A DNA stretch of 60,385 bases from positions 1-60,385 of the forward strand of contig JAEWAQ010000002.1 of assembly GCA_023391635.1 (NCBI GenBank). The letters run 5' to 3'. The notes below the pieces were generated by a model that saw only the letters and a list, made by a program, of their open reading frames with translations, had not been told where the DNA came from and ran no database searches. Numbering within the stretch: position 1 is the stretch's first letter; each line of letters starts with the position of its first letter. Position numbers and translations under genes: made by a program. The stretch is from Bacillota bacterium (GTDB lineage: Bacteria > Bacillota > Bacilli > Paenibacillales > Paenibacillaceae). Of the stretch, positions 15,608-23,008 are shown piece after piece.

Positions 15608-16620
15608 CAGACGCTCTCTCCCCTCGCATAGGGGAAGCGCTGCGCCTTGCGATGCAGCAGCGCGTACCCTTCTTCTTCTCTGTGATCGCCCAGCGCGTCC
15701 GTCGGGCATGCCTCTACGCATTTCAGACAGCCTTTGCAATATTGATAATCGATGCCGGTCAGGAACATCTGCATGTTGCCCCGCTTGTCGGGCCGCTTCT
15801 CCCAGACGAAGCAGAGATCCGGACAGACCGTGTCGCATGCCGCGCAATGGATGCAAGTTTCCTCGTTGAATGACGGCAGATAGCCTTGCCGCGAGCCGCT
15901 CAGGTCTTTGCCGATGCTGCTCGCCATGACCGACAGCAGCCCGCCCGGCTCCTGCGTCAGGTAACCCAGCATCGGCTCCGCCCGGCGGAACGGCACGACT
16001 CCCGCTTCTGCCGCATCCGTCAACCGCTCAAAGCGGACTTCCGCATAGCCCCGGTCGAACGTCCGCAAGTTCGGCTCCACCAATTGCGGCGCCTTCTTCT
16101 CGAACGTTCGGCGAATGACGCTGCGCATCGCCTGCGGATCGAGAAAATCGCAAATCCGAAACAGCGCTCCGAGCATAGCCGTGTTGACCCTCGTCTTCTC
16201 CTCCACCGCAATGCCCAGCGCATCGACGATCGCCAGCACGCCCGACCGCATCCCCAGATCGCCGGCGACCGCCTCGCGATCGCGCGCGGAGTTGACGAGC
16301 ACCGTACCGCCGGGACGAAGCCCGCTGATGACGTTGACCGTCTTGTACAACGTTTCGTGAAATACGCCGATAACGTGCGGCTGCTCGATCGGGCTGTGAT
16401 CGCGAATTTCAACGTCCGGATCGCAATAACGCACGAAGCTTTTCACCGGCGAGCCTTTCTTCTCGGAGCCGTATGACGAGAAATTGGAACCGTTCAAGCC
16501 GTGTCCGATGACGCCCGCTTCCGCCAGCATTTTGCCGGCCAGATTCGCGCCCAGACCGCCAATCGACTCCAATCGGATTTCGTAGAAGCCGAGCTCGTTC
16601 TTCACTGGAAGTATCGACAT
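15607..16620 (-). CDS. 2-oxoacid:ferredoxin oxidoreductase, fused gamma and delta subunits
   Basis: 337 residues. The N-terminal about 190 residues are the PorG catalytic domain (GFYEIRLESIGGLGANLAGKMLAEAG, EKKGSPVKSFVRY, INSARD-like VNSARD). The C-terminal part is a two-cluster ferredoxin with CIHCAACDTVCP and CKGCLKCVEACP, each followed by the usual proline. It completes the alpha/beta partner encoded next, and the pair makes a full four-domain PFOR from two genes. ATG 16620 has GAGGAT upstream; an ATG at 16665 would overlap the preceding gene. The start is 10 bases from the stop of heme-copper subunit I, which implies co-transcription. Confidence 0.9.
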   Translation of the reverse strand: MSILPVKNELGFYEIRLESIGGLGANLAGKMLAEAGVIGHGLNGSNFSSYGSEKKGSPVKSFVRYCDPDVEIRDHSPIEQPHVIGVFHETLYKTVNVISGLRPGGTVLVNSARDREAVAGDLGMRSGVLAIVDALGIAVEEKTRVNTAMLGALFRICDFLDPQAMRSVIRRTFEKKAPQLVEPNLRTFDRGYAEVRFERLTDAAEAGVVPFRRAEPMLGYLTQEPGGLLSVMASSIGKDLSGSRQGYLPSFNEETCIHCAACDTVCPDLCFVWEKRPDKRGNMQMFLTGIDYQYCKGCLKCVEACPTDALGDHREEEGYALLHRKAQRFPYARGESV

Positions 16621-16630
16621 GCTGCAATCC

Positions 16631-18043
16631 TCATTTCGTCTGATCTTGCTTCGGAACGGACACATACCGGATCAGGAATACGGCCGTCGCGGCCACAATG
16701 AACAGCGAGAAGACGGCTCCAACCACATCGTACGGCACCCATTCCGGCATATGCTCGGCCCAGCGGCGCGGGGAACTCGACGCTCCCGAGAACAGGAAGG
16801 AACCGGACATGCCGAAAAAGAACAATCCGTACACCCAGAACGACAGGCGGTCTATCCTTCGTTCCTTGAATCCGCCATGCTTCTCGATCGCGAAGTACAT
16901 GAAGCCGAATATCATCGAGATGGCGCCGAGTCCCATGTACATATGGAAGTGCCCCGGCACCCACTTGGTATTATGCATGATATAGTTGACGCGAATGGTC
17001 GCGTCGACTATGGCGGGAATGACGCCGACCACCCAGCCGAACATGGCCATCGTCATGAACCCGGCCGCCAGGTTCCAGCGGATGCCGGACCGATAGACGA
17101 TCATCAATGCGCCGTATGCCGTGACCACAAGCACCGGGATTCCGTTCATGTAGGATAAAGCTTGTCCAAGGATAAGCGCCCATCTCGGCATCACGGTGTC
17201 CATGAGCAAGTGGTGCGGGTAAATAATAATAGTAAACAGCGTCGAACAGTTCCAGGCCACCAGAAACACTTTATTGGATTTCCATGGACGATTCGTCGCC
17301 AGCGGCAATATTTCATACACCGCGATAACCGCCATATAAATGATCGAATTGGCGAAAATGTGTCCGAAGGCGTACGTCAAATTTTTGGCGAGCAGCGGAT
17401 CGACGGTGAACGACGGAACGAACAGGTTGATCAGGCTCATGACCAGCACGACCGCGCCGGCGGCGATTGCCGTAATATTCACGATCGACACCATCGTTCC
17501 GGCCACAACGGCTGCAGGCGGGCCGTAGCCCTTGTCCTTGCCGAACAGCTGCCGCCATCCGAGACCGTTGCCCAGACCGCCATAAGCTTTGCTGATGGCC
17601 CTCGCAGCGTCCAGATAGAAGAGCAGAAAGCCTGTCCCGATCAGCAGCATCCCCAGCAGGTACAAGGCTGCGCCGGTTACGCCCCATGCGCCCCCGGAAA
17701 TCGCCGGAAGCGGATAGAGGAACGTCCATGCCCCGGCAAAATCGAAGCCGAAAATGCCGATCACCACAAGCACGGCGCCAAGCAGCACCATCACCAGATT
17801 AACGTACAAAATCCCTTTGCTAAGCTCGACGTACTGCTTTAGAAAATACCACATGACTGCAGCAGCTCCGAGTGCGGCGAATCCGATCATCCCTGTGCCG
17901 TGCAGCGTCATAATTTCGTAAAATTTGCCCATTTCCAGATGAATGATCTCGCCTTGCGAGAGCAGCATAAGCGTGCCGAACAACATCATAAGCAGCACAA
18001 AAGAGCCGGATAGGACAAGGTAAACGCTGACTCCGCGATTCAT
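16631..18043 (-). CDS. Heme-copper oxidase superfamily subunit I; candidate CuA-type nitric oxide reductase
   Basis: 470 residues, about 12 membrane helices. Heme and copper ligands are present: H48 (LHGTGM), H228 (FGHIFAN), H277-H278 (YPHHLLMD), H365 and H367 (VPGHFHMY). In O2-reducing A and B types the helix-VI motif is HPxVY, with a tyrosine four residues after the CuB histidine that crosslinks to it. Here that position is Asn232. Oxygen reductases need this tyrosine, and several NO-reductase lineages lack it. The CuA subunit II upstream, the FNR-type promoter and the downstream PFOR support an anaerobic NO reductase, but a divergent oxidase is not excluded. ATG 18043 has GAGGGG upstream and starts two bases after the subunit II stop codon. 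Confidence 0.8.
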   Translation of the reverse strand: MNRGVSVYLVLSGSFVLLMMLFGTLMLLSQGEIIHLEMGKFYEIMTLHGTGMIGFAALGAAAVMWYFLKQYVELSKGILYVNLVMVLLGAVLVVIGIFGFDFAGAWTFLYPLPAISGGAWGVTGAALYLLGMLLIGTGFLLFYLDAARAISKAYGGLGNGLGWRQLFGKDKGYGPPAAVVAGTMVSIVNITAIAAGAVVLVMSLINLFVPSFTVDPLLAKNLTYAFGHIFANSIIYMAVIAVYEILPLATNRPWKSNKVFLVAWNCSTLFTIIIYPHHLLMDTVMPRWALILGQALSYMNGIPVLVVTAYGALMIVYRSGIRWNLAAGFMTMAMFGWVVGVIPAIVDATIRVNYIMHNTKWVPGHFHMYMGLGAISMIFGFMYFAIEKHGGFKERRIDRLSFWVYGLFFFGMSGSFLFSGASSSPRRWAEHMPEWVPYDVVGAVFSLFIVAATAVFLIRYVSVPKQDQTK

Positions 18044-18044
18044 G

Positions 18045-18584
18045 TTACGCCCCCTCACCGTCGCCGGCTACGACTTCGAACTCCCCGATCATGTAGTGAT
18101 GGGCGAGTCCGCAATATTCCATGCACAGAATCTGATATTCGCCAGGCTCCGTAAACGTATAGTAGAGCTTGTTCGTATAGTCGGGCATAGCCTGGGTTTG
18201 CGCGATCAGCTTCATATCCTTGTTGTAGATGCCGAACCCGTGATTGACGTCCGCGCTCGTTACCTGGAATTCCACGAGCTGATTGACCTTGACTTGATTA
18301 GAACTCATTTCCCATACGAATTGGGAGCCTTCCGCCTTGATGACGTACGTCTCTGCCGCGGCATGCGCCGGCTTGTCGTACGGCAGTCGCTGTATGGTGA
18401 CCACCAATGCTCCGGTCAGAAACAGAAACAACACGATGAAATAAATATTGCGAATTCTGTAAGCCTTCTTCTGGATCGGTTCATATTCCTCTCGCTTGCC
18501 GGATCGCGAAATCACAAAGGCAAATACGAGTGCGATAACGGCAATGAGGATAAAGGTAACCGCCAGCACGATTTGATGCGCCAT
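18045..18584 (-). CDS. Heme-copper enzyme subunit II with CuA centre
   Basis: 179 residues. Two membrane helices (about 5-25 and 46-64) precede a periplasmic-side cupredoxin domain. The binuclear CuA ligands are complete: H115 (DVNHGFGIY), C154, E156, C158, H162 and M165 in CMEYCGLAHHYM. It accepts electrons from cytochrome c or another donor and passes them to subunit I. ATG 18584 is preceded by GGAGGAGG with seven bases of spacing; the in-frame ATG at 18698 lies upstream of the predicted transcription start. It is the first gene of the operon. Confidence 0.92.
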   Translation of the reverse strand: MAHQIVLAVTFILIAVIALVFAFVISRSGKREEYEPIQKKAYRIRNIYFIVLFLFLTGALVVTIQRLPYDKPAHAAAETYVIKAEGSQFVWEMSSNQVKVNQLVEFQVTSADVNHGFGIYNKDMKLIAQTQAMPDYTNKLYYTFTEPGEYQILCMEYCGLAHHYMIGEFEVVAGDGEGA

Positions 18585-18615
18585 CCACCAACCTCCTCCA
18601 CCTTGAATTGCCCAA

Positions 18616-18683
18616 AATATAGCACATTCTAAAAACAACCCCTTATGAGAATTGTCACAATGCCCGATGTGACTCAGATCACT
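18616..18683 (-). promoter_or_regulatory. Extended -10 promoter with two CRP/FNR-family boxes
   Basis: Minus strand TGC-TATATT (18624-18616) predicts a start near 18610. TGTGA-N6-TCATA on the minus strand (18659-18644) is centred at about -41.5, the classical class II activator position. TGTGA-N6-TCACT (plus strand 18668-18683) is centred at about -65.5. Both resemble the Bacillus Fnr site TGTGA-N6-TCACA. No good -35 is present, as expected for an activator-dependent promoter. The second box also lies upstream of ilvB and could affect it. Confidence 0.65.
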
Positions 18684-18749
18684 CGGATTTAGCTGCAAAT
18701 TTGATAGGATAAATTACAGCGAATCGGTAAGTTCGGGGGGAGCGGGATA

Positions 18750-20480
18750 ATGATGACGGGTGCGGAGCAGTTGATTCAGTTGCTGAGGGAACAAGCGGTA
18801 AATACGATCTTCGGGTACCCGGGAGGAGCGGTGCTGCCGGTGTACGACGCATTGTTCGATTGTCCGGAGCTTTGCCATGTGCTGGTGCGCCATGAACAGG
18901 CGGCCGTCCATGCCGCCGACGGCTATGCCCGGGCGACAGGGCGTACCGGCGTAGCCCTCGTCACGAGCGGGCCCGGCGCGACGAATGCGGTGACCGGCAT
19001 CGCGACGGCCTATATGGATTCGGTGCCGCTCATCGTGCTGACTGGCCAGGTGTCGACGGACATGATCGGGCTCGACAGCTTCCAGGAAGTCGATATTTAC
19101 GGCATGACGATGCCCGTTACCAAGCATAATTATATTGTAAGAGACGTACGGGACCTGCCGCGGATCGTCCGGGAAGCGTTCCACTTGGCCGTAACGGGGC
19201 GTCCCGGGCCGGTGTTGATCGATTTGCCGAAAAATGTGATGATGGCGGCTTGTCCCGATGCCGCCTGCGGAAAGAGCGGCTTGGAGCCTGTGCGCATTCG
19301 CGGGTACGAGCCTTACCCGCGAATCGACGAAGAAGGGCTGTGCCAAGTGGCAGAGCGGCTGAACCGCGCGGAACGTCCCCTGCTGCTTGTAGGCGGCGGA
19401 TGCCTCGCCGGCCTGGCCCCGCAGTTCTTGCGAAAACTGGCGGAGAGCGGCAGCCTGCCTGTCGCGTCCACGCTGATGGGCATCGGCGTCTTCCCCTCAC
19501 GCCATCCGCTGCACCTGGGCATGATCGGCATGCACGGCACCGTCGCGGCCAACCGGGCGATTCAGGCCGCCGATGTGCTCATCTGTCTGGGCATGCGCTT
19601 CAGCGATCGAGTGACCGGCAACCGCCGCTCGTTCTCGCCGGATTCATTCAAAATCCAGGTGGACATCGATGAAGCCGAACTGAACAAGAACATTGGCGTG
19701 GATCTGGCGATCTGCAGCACGATGGAAGAAGCGCTGCTGGGCTTGCTCGCGCGATTGCCGCCCGACAGCTGCGACAGATCAGCCTGGCATTCGCAATTGG
19801 CAGCCTGGGGCGTGAAGCGGAAGACTCGCAAGGAGAAGGAGAATGAAGGTCAACTGACGCCGCAGGAAGTAATCCACTGTCTCGACGAAGCGACAAGCGG
19901 CGATGCCATCGTCGCGACGGATGTCGGACAGCACCAAATCTGGACCGCGCACCATTACAGCTTCTCGCAGCCCCGCTCGTTATTGACTTCCGGCGGACTC
20001 GGCACGATGGGCTACGGCTTCCCGGCCGCGATCGGCGCGGCGATGGCTTATCCGGATCGGCAGGTCATCTGCGTCAGCGGGGACGGCAGCTTCCAGATGA
20101 ATCTGCAAGAGATCATGACCGCCGTCGATATCGGCGCCAACGTGAAGGTGGCTATCCTGAAGAACGGCTATCTCGGCATGGTGCGGCAATGGCAGCAGTT
20201 GTTCCTGGGACGCCGCTATTCCGCCGTGCAGATCAGTTCGCCCGACTTCGCCGCCATGGCCGGCACGTTCGGCGCGCGCGGATACGCGGCAAGCACGCTG
20301 GAGGAAGCGCGGACCATCATCGCGGAGGCGATGCGAACGGACGGGCCGGCGATTATGGTATTCGACGTGGTCGAAGAAGCGAACGTCTATCCGATCGTGC
20401 CGCCCGGCGCCAGCAACCAGGATATGATCGTGGATCAGGATATCCAAGTGCCGGAAAGTTCCTCGGGCAATTCGCGATAG
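18750..20480 (+). CDS. ilvB: Acetolactate synthase, large (catalytic) subunit
   Basis: 576 residues, TPP- and FAD-dependent. It has the N-terminal FGYPGGAVLPVYDAL, the catalytic glutamate in VRHEQAAVHAADGYAR, and the TPP motif in VSGDGSFQMNLQEIMTA with N in ILKNGYLGMVRQWQ. The Trp in RQW is typical of anabolic AHAS rather than the FAD-independent catabolic AlsS. It condenses two pyruvates, or pyruvate and 2-ketobutyrate, for branched-chain amino acids. No ilvN regulatory subunit or other ilv gene follows; the gene stands alone before a hairpin. A G-rich ribosome site (GGGGGGAGCGGGA) precedes a double ATG (18750 and 18753). Confidence 0.93.
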   Translation: MMTGAEQLIQLLREQAVNTIFGYPGGAVLPVYDALFDCPELCHVLVRHEQAAVHAADGYARATGRTGVALVTSGPGATNAVTGIATAYMDSVPLIVLTGQVSTDMIGLDSFQEVDIYGMTMPVTKHNYIVRDVRDLPRIVREAFHLAVTGRPGPVLIDLPKNVMMAACPDAACGKSGLEPVRIRGYEPYPRIDEEGLCQVAERLNRAERPLLLVGGGCLAGLAPQFLRKLAESGSLPVASTLMGIGVFPSRHPLHLGMIGMHGTVAANRAIQAADVLICLGMRFSDRVTGNRRSFSPDSFKIQVDIDEAELNKNIGVDLAICSTMEEALLGLLARLPPDSCDRSAWHSQLAAWGVKRKTRKEKENEGQLTPQEVIHCLDEATSGDAIVATDVGQHQIWTAHHYSFSQPRSLLTSGGLGTMGYGFPAAIGAAMAYPDRQVICVSGDGSFQMNLQEIMTAVDIGANVKVAILKNGYLGMVRQWQQLFLGRRYSAVQISSPDFAAMAGTFGARGYAASTLEEARTIIAEAMRTDGPAIMVFDVVEEANVYPIVPPGASNQDMIVDQDIQVPESSSGNSR

Positions 20481-20509
20481 CTGTTGTTCCTGTATCTGCC
20501 GCTATAACA

Positions 20510-20538
20510 GCAACCCCGCTGCATCCCAGCGGGGTTGC
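20510..20538. terminator. Hairpin between convergent ilvB and the AHSA1-domain gene
   Basis: A 12-bp perfect stem (20510-20521 with 20527-20538) and a 5-base loop lie between two convergent genes. The T-tract is poor, but the position suits a shared terminator. Confidence 0.6.
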
Positions 20539-20545
20539 GAATGTT

Positions 20546-21022
20546 CTAACTCATTTCATGAATACGTTGGGTGTACTCCTTGTACCACTTTTCCCATTCG
20601 CTTTTGCGTGAGTCAAGTGTCTGTTCGTCCAACAGAGCTTTGATTACGTCCAGACATACATGCCAGCCTGCGAGATCCTTCGGTGTGTGATCGGTAATCT
20701 TATTCAGCGTTTCAATCAGAACCAGCCGGCACCCGTCGGCTTCAGGATACAGTTCAAACCGAACCCGGTCTTCCGCCCAAGTATATTCCAACACGGAATA
20801 CAATTGGAGTTCGATAATTTTCATTTCCTTGAAAGTGCCATCGTGCATGTCAAACTTGATTACCCCGCCTTCGCGAAGGTCCTCTACTTGCAGCTCGGAA
20901 AACCACTTCTTCAACTTGTCATTTTCCGTAAGGTAAGACCACACTTTCTCGACAGAATGCTTCAGATGACGCTCAAAACGAGCAACATATCCTTCCTTGG
21001 TTTGCTGCAGAACGGCTAACAT
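20546..21022 (-). CDS. SRPBCC-fold protein, AHSA1 family
   Basis: 158 residues. The START-like fold of the AHSA1 family is recognised by VARFERHLKHSVEKVWSYLTENDKLKKWF, the central EGGVIKFDMHDG and WHVCLDVIKALLD. Such proteins bind hydrophobic ligands, and their function is mostly unknown. A GAGGAAGAG precedes the ATG. It lies 30 bases downstream of an ArsR-family gene on the same strand, a very common pairing in Firmicutes. Confidence 0.88.
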   Translation of the reverse strand: MLAVLQQTKEGYVARFERHLKHSVEKVWSYLTENDKLKKWFSELQVEDLREGGVIKFDMHDGTFKEMKIIELQLYSVLEYTWAEDRVRFELYPEADGCRLVLIETLNKITDHTPKDLAGWHVCLDVIKALLDEQTLDSRKSEWEKWYKEYTQRIHEMS

Positions 21023-21052
21023 GCTCTTCCTCCTCTGCGTGCTTCTTCGGCA

Positions 21053-21364
21053 TTAATCCTCTTGGTCAAGTTGTCTCTCCAAATCATCCAGCTTATTCGA
21101 CCAAAATTGTCGATATGGCTCAAACCAGTGGTCAACCTCCTGCAACGGCGCCGGATTCAAACGATACAAATGCTGCTTGGCTTCCTTGCGCAGCAGAACT
21201 AAACCCGCTTCACGCAAAATCCGCAGATGCTTGGATATTCCAGGTTGACTTAAGGGCAATAAATGGACCAATTCCCCGACAGATCGTTCGCGGACAAGAA
21301 TAAGGTCCAGTATTTCCCGCCGATTTGGTTCAGCCAAGACTTCAAATAATTTATTTGTATCCAT
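21053..21364 (-). CDS. ArsR-family transcriptional regulator paired with the AHSA1 gene
   Basis: 103 residues, winged helix: LFEVLAEPNRREILDLIL, ERSVGELVHLLPLSQPGISKHLRILREAGLVLLRKEAKQHLYRLNP, and the C-terminal VDHWFEPYRQFWSNKLDDLERQL. This is the subgroup that accompanies AHSA1 genes and has no metal site. The gene probably represses its own two-gene operon. A perfect 10-bp palindrome lies 36 bases upstream of the start. Confidence 0.9.
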   Translation of the reverse strand: MDTNKLFEVLAEPNRREILDLILVRERSVGELVHLLPLSQPGISKHLRILREAGLVLLRKEAKQHLYRLNPAPLQEVDHWFEPYRQFWSNKLDDLERQLDQED

Positions 21365-21399
21365 ATCATCATATTACCTTTCGGTTATATTTCCATCAA

Positions 21400-21409
21400 G
21401 TAATATTAC
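21400..21409. promoter_or_regulatory. Palindrome GTAATATTAC upstream of the ArsR/AHSA1 pair
   Basis: A perfect 10-bp palindrome lies in the AT-rich leader of the regulator, with a related half (GGTAATATGAT) nearer the start. It is a possible autoregulatory operator; no clear promoter could be assigned. Confidence 0.35.
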
Positions 21410-21518
21410 GAGTGACAAATTGGCTTGATTGGTATTACAGATCGGCGTAAATTAAATAAGTTAGGGTTCAAGAGAAAACGGAACATTTTCGGAAAAGACA
21501 CAAGGGGGAGTCGCGGGA

Positions 21519-22586
21519 ATGGGATGGCTGATGGGAAACGGCAGGGTCATGGGGTTCATCCGACTAAAGGCGGAGCATCTGTTCACCGGATACTTCTCCC
21601 TCGTGATGGCCACGGGCGCGCTGTCGATCGCCACACATCTGCTCGGATTCCCGATTCTCTCGCGGGGGCTGCTGTACGTCAACATGGCCGCTTACACCGT
21701 ACTCTGGTTTTTTACGCTGTTCCGCCTGTTCCGATATTTCCCGCTCCTGAAGGCTGATTTGACCAGCCATACCAAGGGGCCCGGCTTCTTCACGCTGATC
21801 GCCGGCACCTGCGTATTCGGAAGCCAGCTCATCATCGTCGATGAGCGATATTCGATTGCGCTCGTGTTATGGCCGCTCGGCATTGCACTATGGCTCGTCA
21901 TCATGTACACGTTCTTCACGGCGGTAACCGTACGGCGGGATAAGCCGTCTCTGGCCGAAGGCATCAACGGCGCCTGGCTTATCGCGGCCGTCTCCACCCA
22001 ATCGATCTCCATCCTCGGCACCCTGCTCTCCTCCCAAGTGACGCAAGGCAGGGAAATCATTTTGTTCTTCACCCTTTGCATGTACTTCCTCGGCTGCATG
22101 CTGTACCTCAACATTATCGCGCTGATCTTCTACCGATTCACGTTCCTGAAGCTGCCTTACGACGCCTTGACGCCGCCATACTGGATCAACATGGGAGCGG
22201 TGGCGATCACAACGCTGGCCGGATCTACGTTGATCTTGAACACGCAGCATTTTGCGTTGTTGATGGAGATCACGCCGTTCCTGAAAGGGTTCACTCTGTT
22301 CTTCTGGATTACGGGAACCTGGTGGATTCCGCTGCTGTTCATCCTGATGATCTGGCGCCACCTGCGCAACCGTTACCCGATCCGCTATGACCCCCAATAT
22401 TGGGGGATGGCGTTCCCGCTCGCGATGTACACGACCAGTACGTACCAGCTGAGCAAAGCGCTTGAGCTGTCGTTTCTGACCGCGATTCCACGCTTCATGG
22501 TATGGGTAGCGCTGGCGGCATGGGCGATCGGCTTCGTGCTGCTGCTGCACCATGTGGCGGTGGGCTGGCGGGAACGCAGGCCCTAA
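21519..22586 (+). CDS. TDT-family (tellurite resistance/C4-dicarboxylate type) membrane transporter
   Basis: 355 residues and about ten membrane helices with the SLAC1/TehA/Mae1 fold signature: the N-terminal FTGYFSLVMATGALSIATHLLG and the repeated two-helix pattern, with FPLAMYTTSTYQLSKALE near the C-terminus. The family moves anions such as dicarboxylates, sulfite or tellurite; the substrate cannot be read here. AAGGGGGAG precedes the ATG. Its stop codon overlaps the end of a convergent histidine-kinase remnant by about four bases. Confidence 0.88.
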   Translation: MGWLMGNGRVMGFIRLKAEHLFTGYFSLVMATGALSIATHLLGFPILSRGLLYVNMAAYTVLWFFTLFRLFRYFPLLKADLTSHTKGPGFFTLIAGTCVFGSQLIIVDERYSIALVLWPLGIALWLVIMYTFFTAVTVRRDKPSLAEGINGAWLIAAVSTQSISILGTLLSSQVTQGREIILFFTLCMYFLGCMLYLNIIALIFYRFTFLKLPYDALTPPYWINMGAVAITTLAGSTLILNTQHFALLMEITPFLKGFTLFFWITGTWWIPLLFILMIWRHLRNRYPIRYDPQYWGMAFPLAMYTTSTYQLSKALELSFLTAIPRFMVWVALAAWAIGFVLLLHHVAVGWRERRP

Positions 22587-22678
22587 TTAGTCGGTGAAGG
22601 CATCTCCATGATCATCTTCGACCCTTGCTCCCACACGCTCTCAAGGCGCAATCCATATTGATCGCCGAACACCGCTGC
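22583..22678 (-). pseudogene. C-terminal remnant of a sensor histidine kinase (YesM-like)
   Basis: The minus frame ending at the TAG 22585-22583 reads AAVFGDQYGLRLESVWEQG, then SKMIMEMPSPTN. This matches the last strand and GxG region of HATPase_c domains in LytS/YesM kinases. Everything upstream has been replaced by IS3 sequence. The exact left junction with the insertion sequence is uncertain (about 22670-22680). Confidence 0.55.
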
Positions 22679-22949
22679 AAAAATGACGCACAGTATGTCC
22701 AGAGTAGGCAAATGTATTGACAATGGCCCCATGGAATCGTTCTGGGGGACGTTTAAGTGTGAGCGCTACTACCCGCACACCTACTGTACATTTGAGGAAT
22801 TGAAACATGCCATTGAAGAGTACATTGCCTTCTACAACTCCGAGCGATTACAAGCGAAATTAAACGGCCTTAGCCCCATGGAATTCAGGGCAAAGGCCGC
22901 ATAACCATCTTTTATTTATTGTTCTGTCTACTTGACGGGGTGCACTTCA
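22676..22949 (+). mobile_element. IS3-family insertion sequence remnant, right end only
   Basis: The final part of an IS3-type OrfB is followed by a terminal sequence which on the minus strand reads TGAAGTGCACCCCGTCAAG (from 22949), the style of an IS3-group terminal repeat. The left end, OrfA and most of OrfB are missing, so the element is dead. It abuts a truncated histidine kinase, consistent with insertion followed by deletion. Confidence 0.6.
22683..22904 (+). pseudogene. IS3-family transposase OrfB, C-terminal fragment
   Basis: 73 codons matching the end of the rve integrase domain: MSRVGKCIDNGPMESFWGTFKCE, where the E of MESFWG is the catalytic DDE glutamate, then EYIAFYNSERLQAKLNGLSPMEFR. 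The first two acidic residues and the N-terminal half are absent, so it cannot be active. Confidence 0.8.
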
Positions 22950-23008
22950 GCATTCATTGCCTTAACGGTCTTGCTTGTTGTCCGAGGAAGCTTATAGAGA
23001 ACGATTGC

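Noticed and set aside
15608..15856. N-terminal extension of the PorAB-like frame to 15856
   Set aside because: It would lie wholly inside the PorGD gene in another frame; ATG 15607 gives the normal family start.
18585..18749. Leader-type attenuator or T-box before ilvB
   Set aside because: The gap is too short for a T-box and contains FNR-type boxes rather than a specifier or terminator/antiterminator pair.
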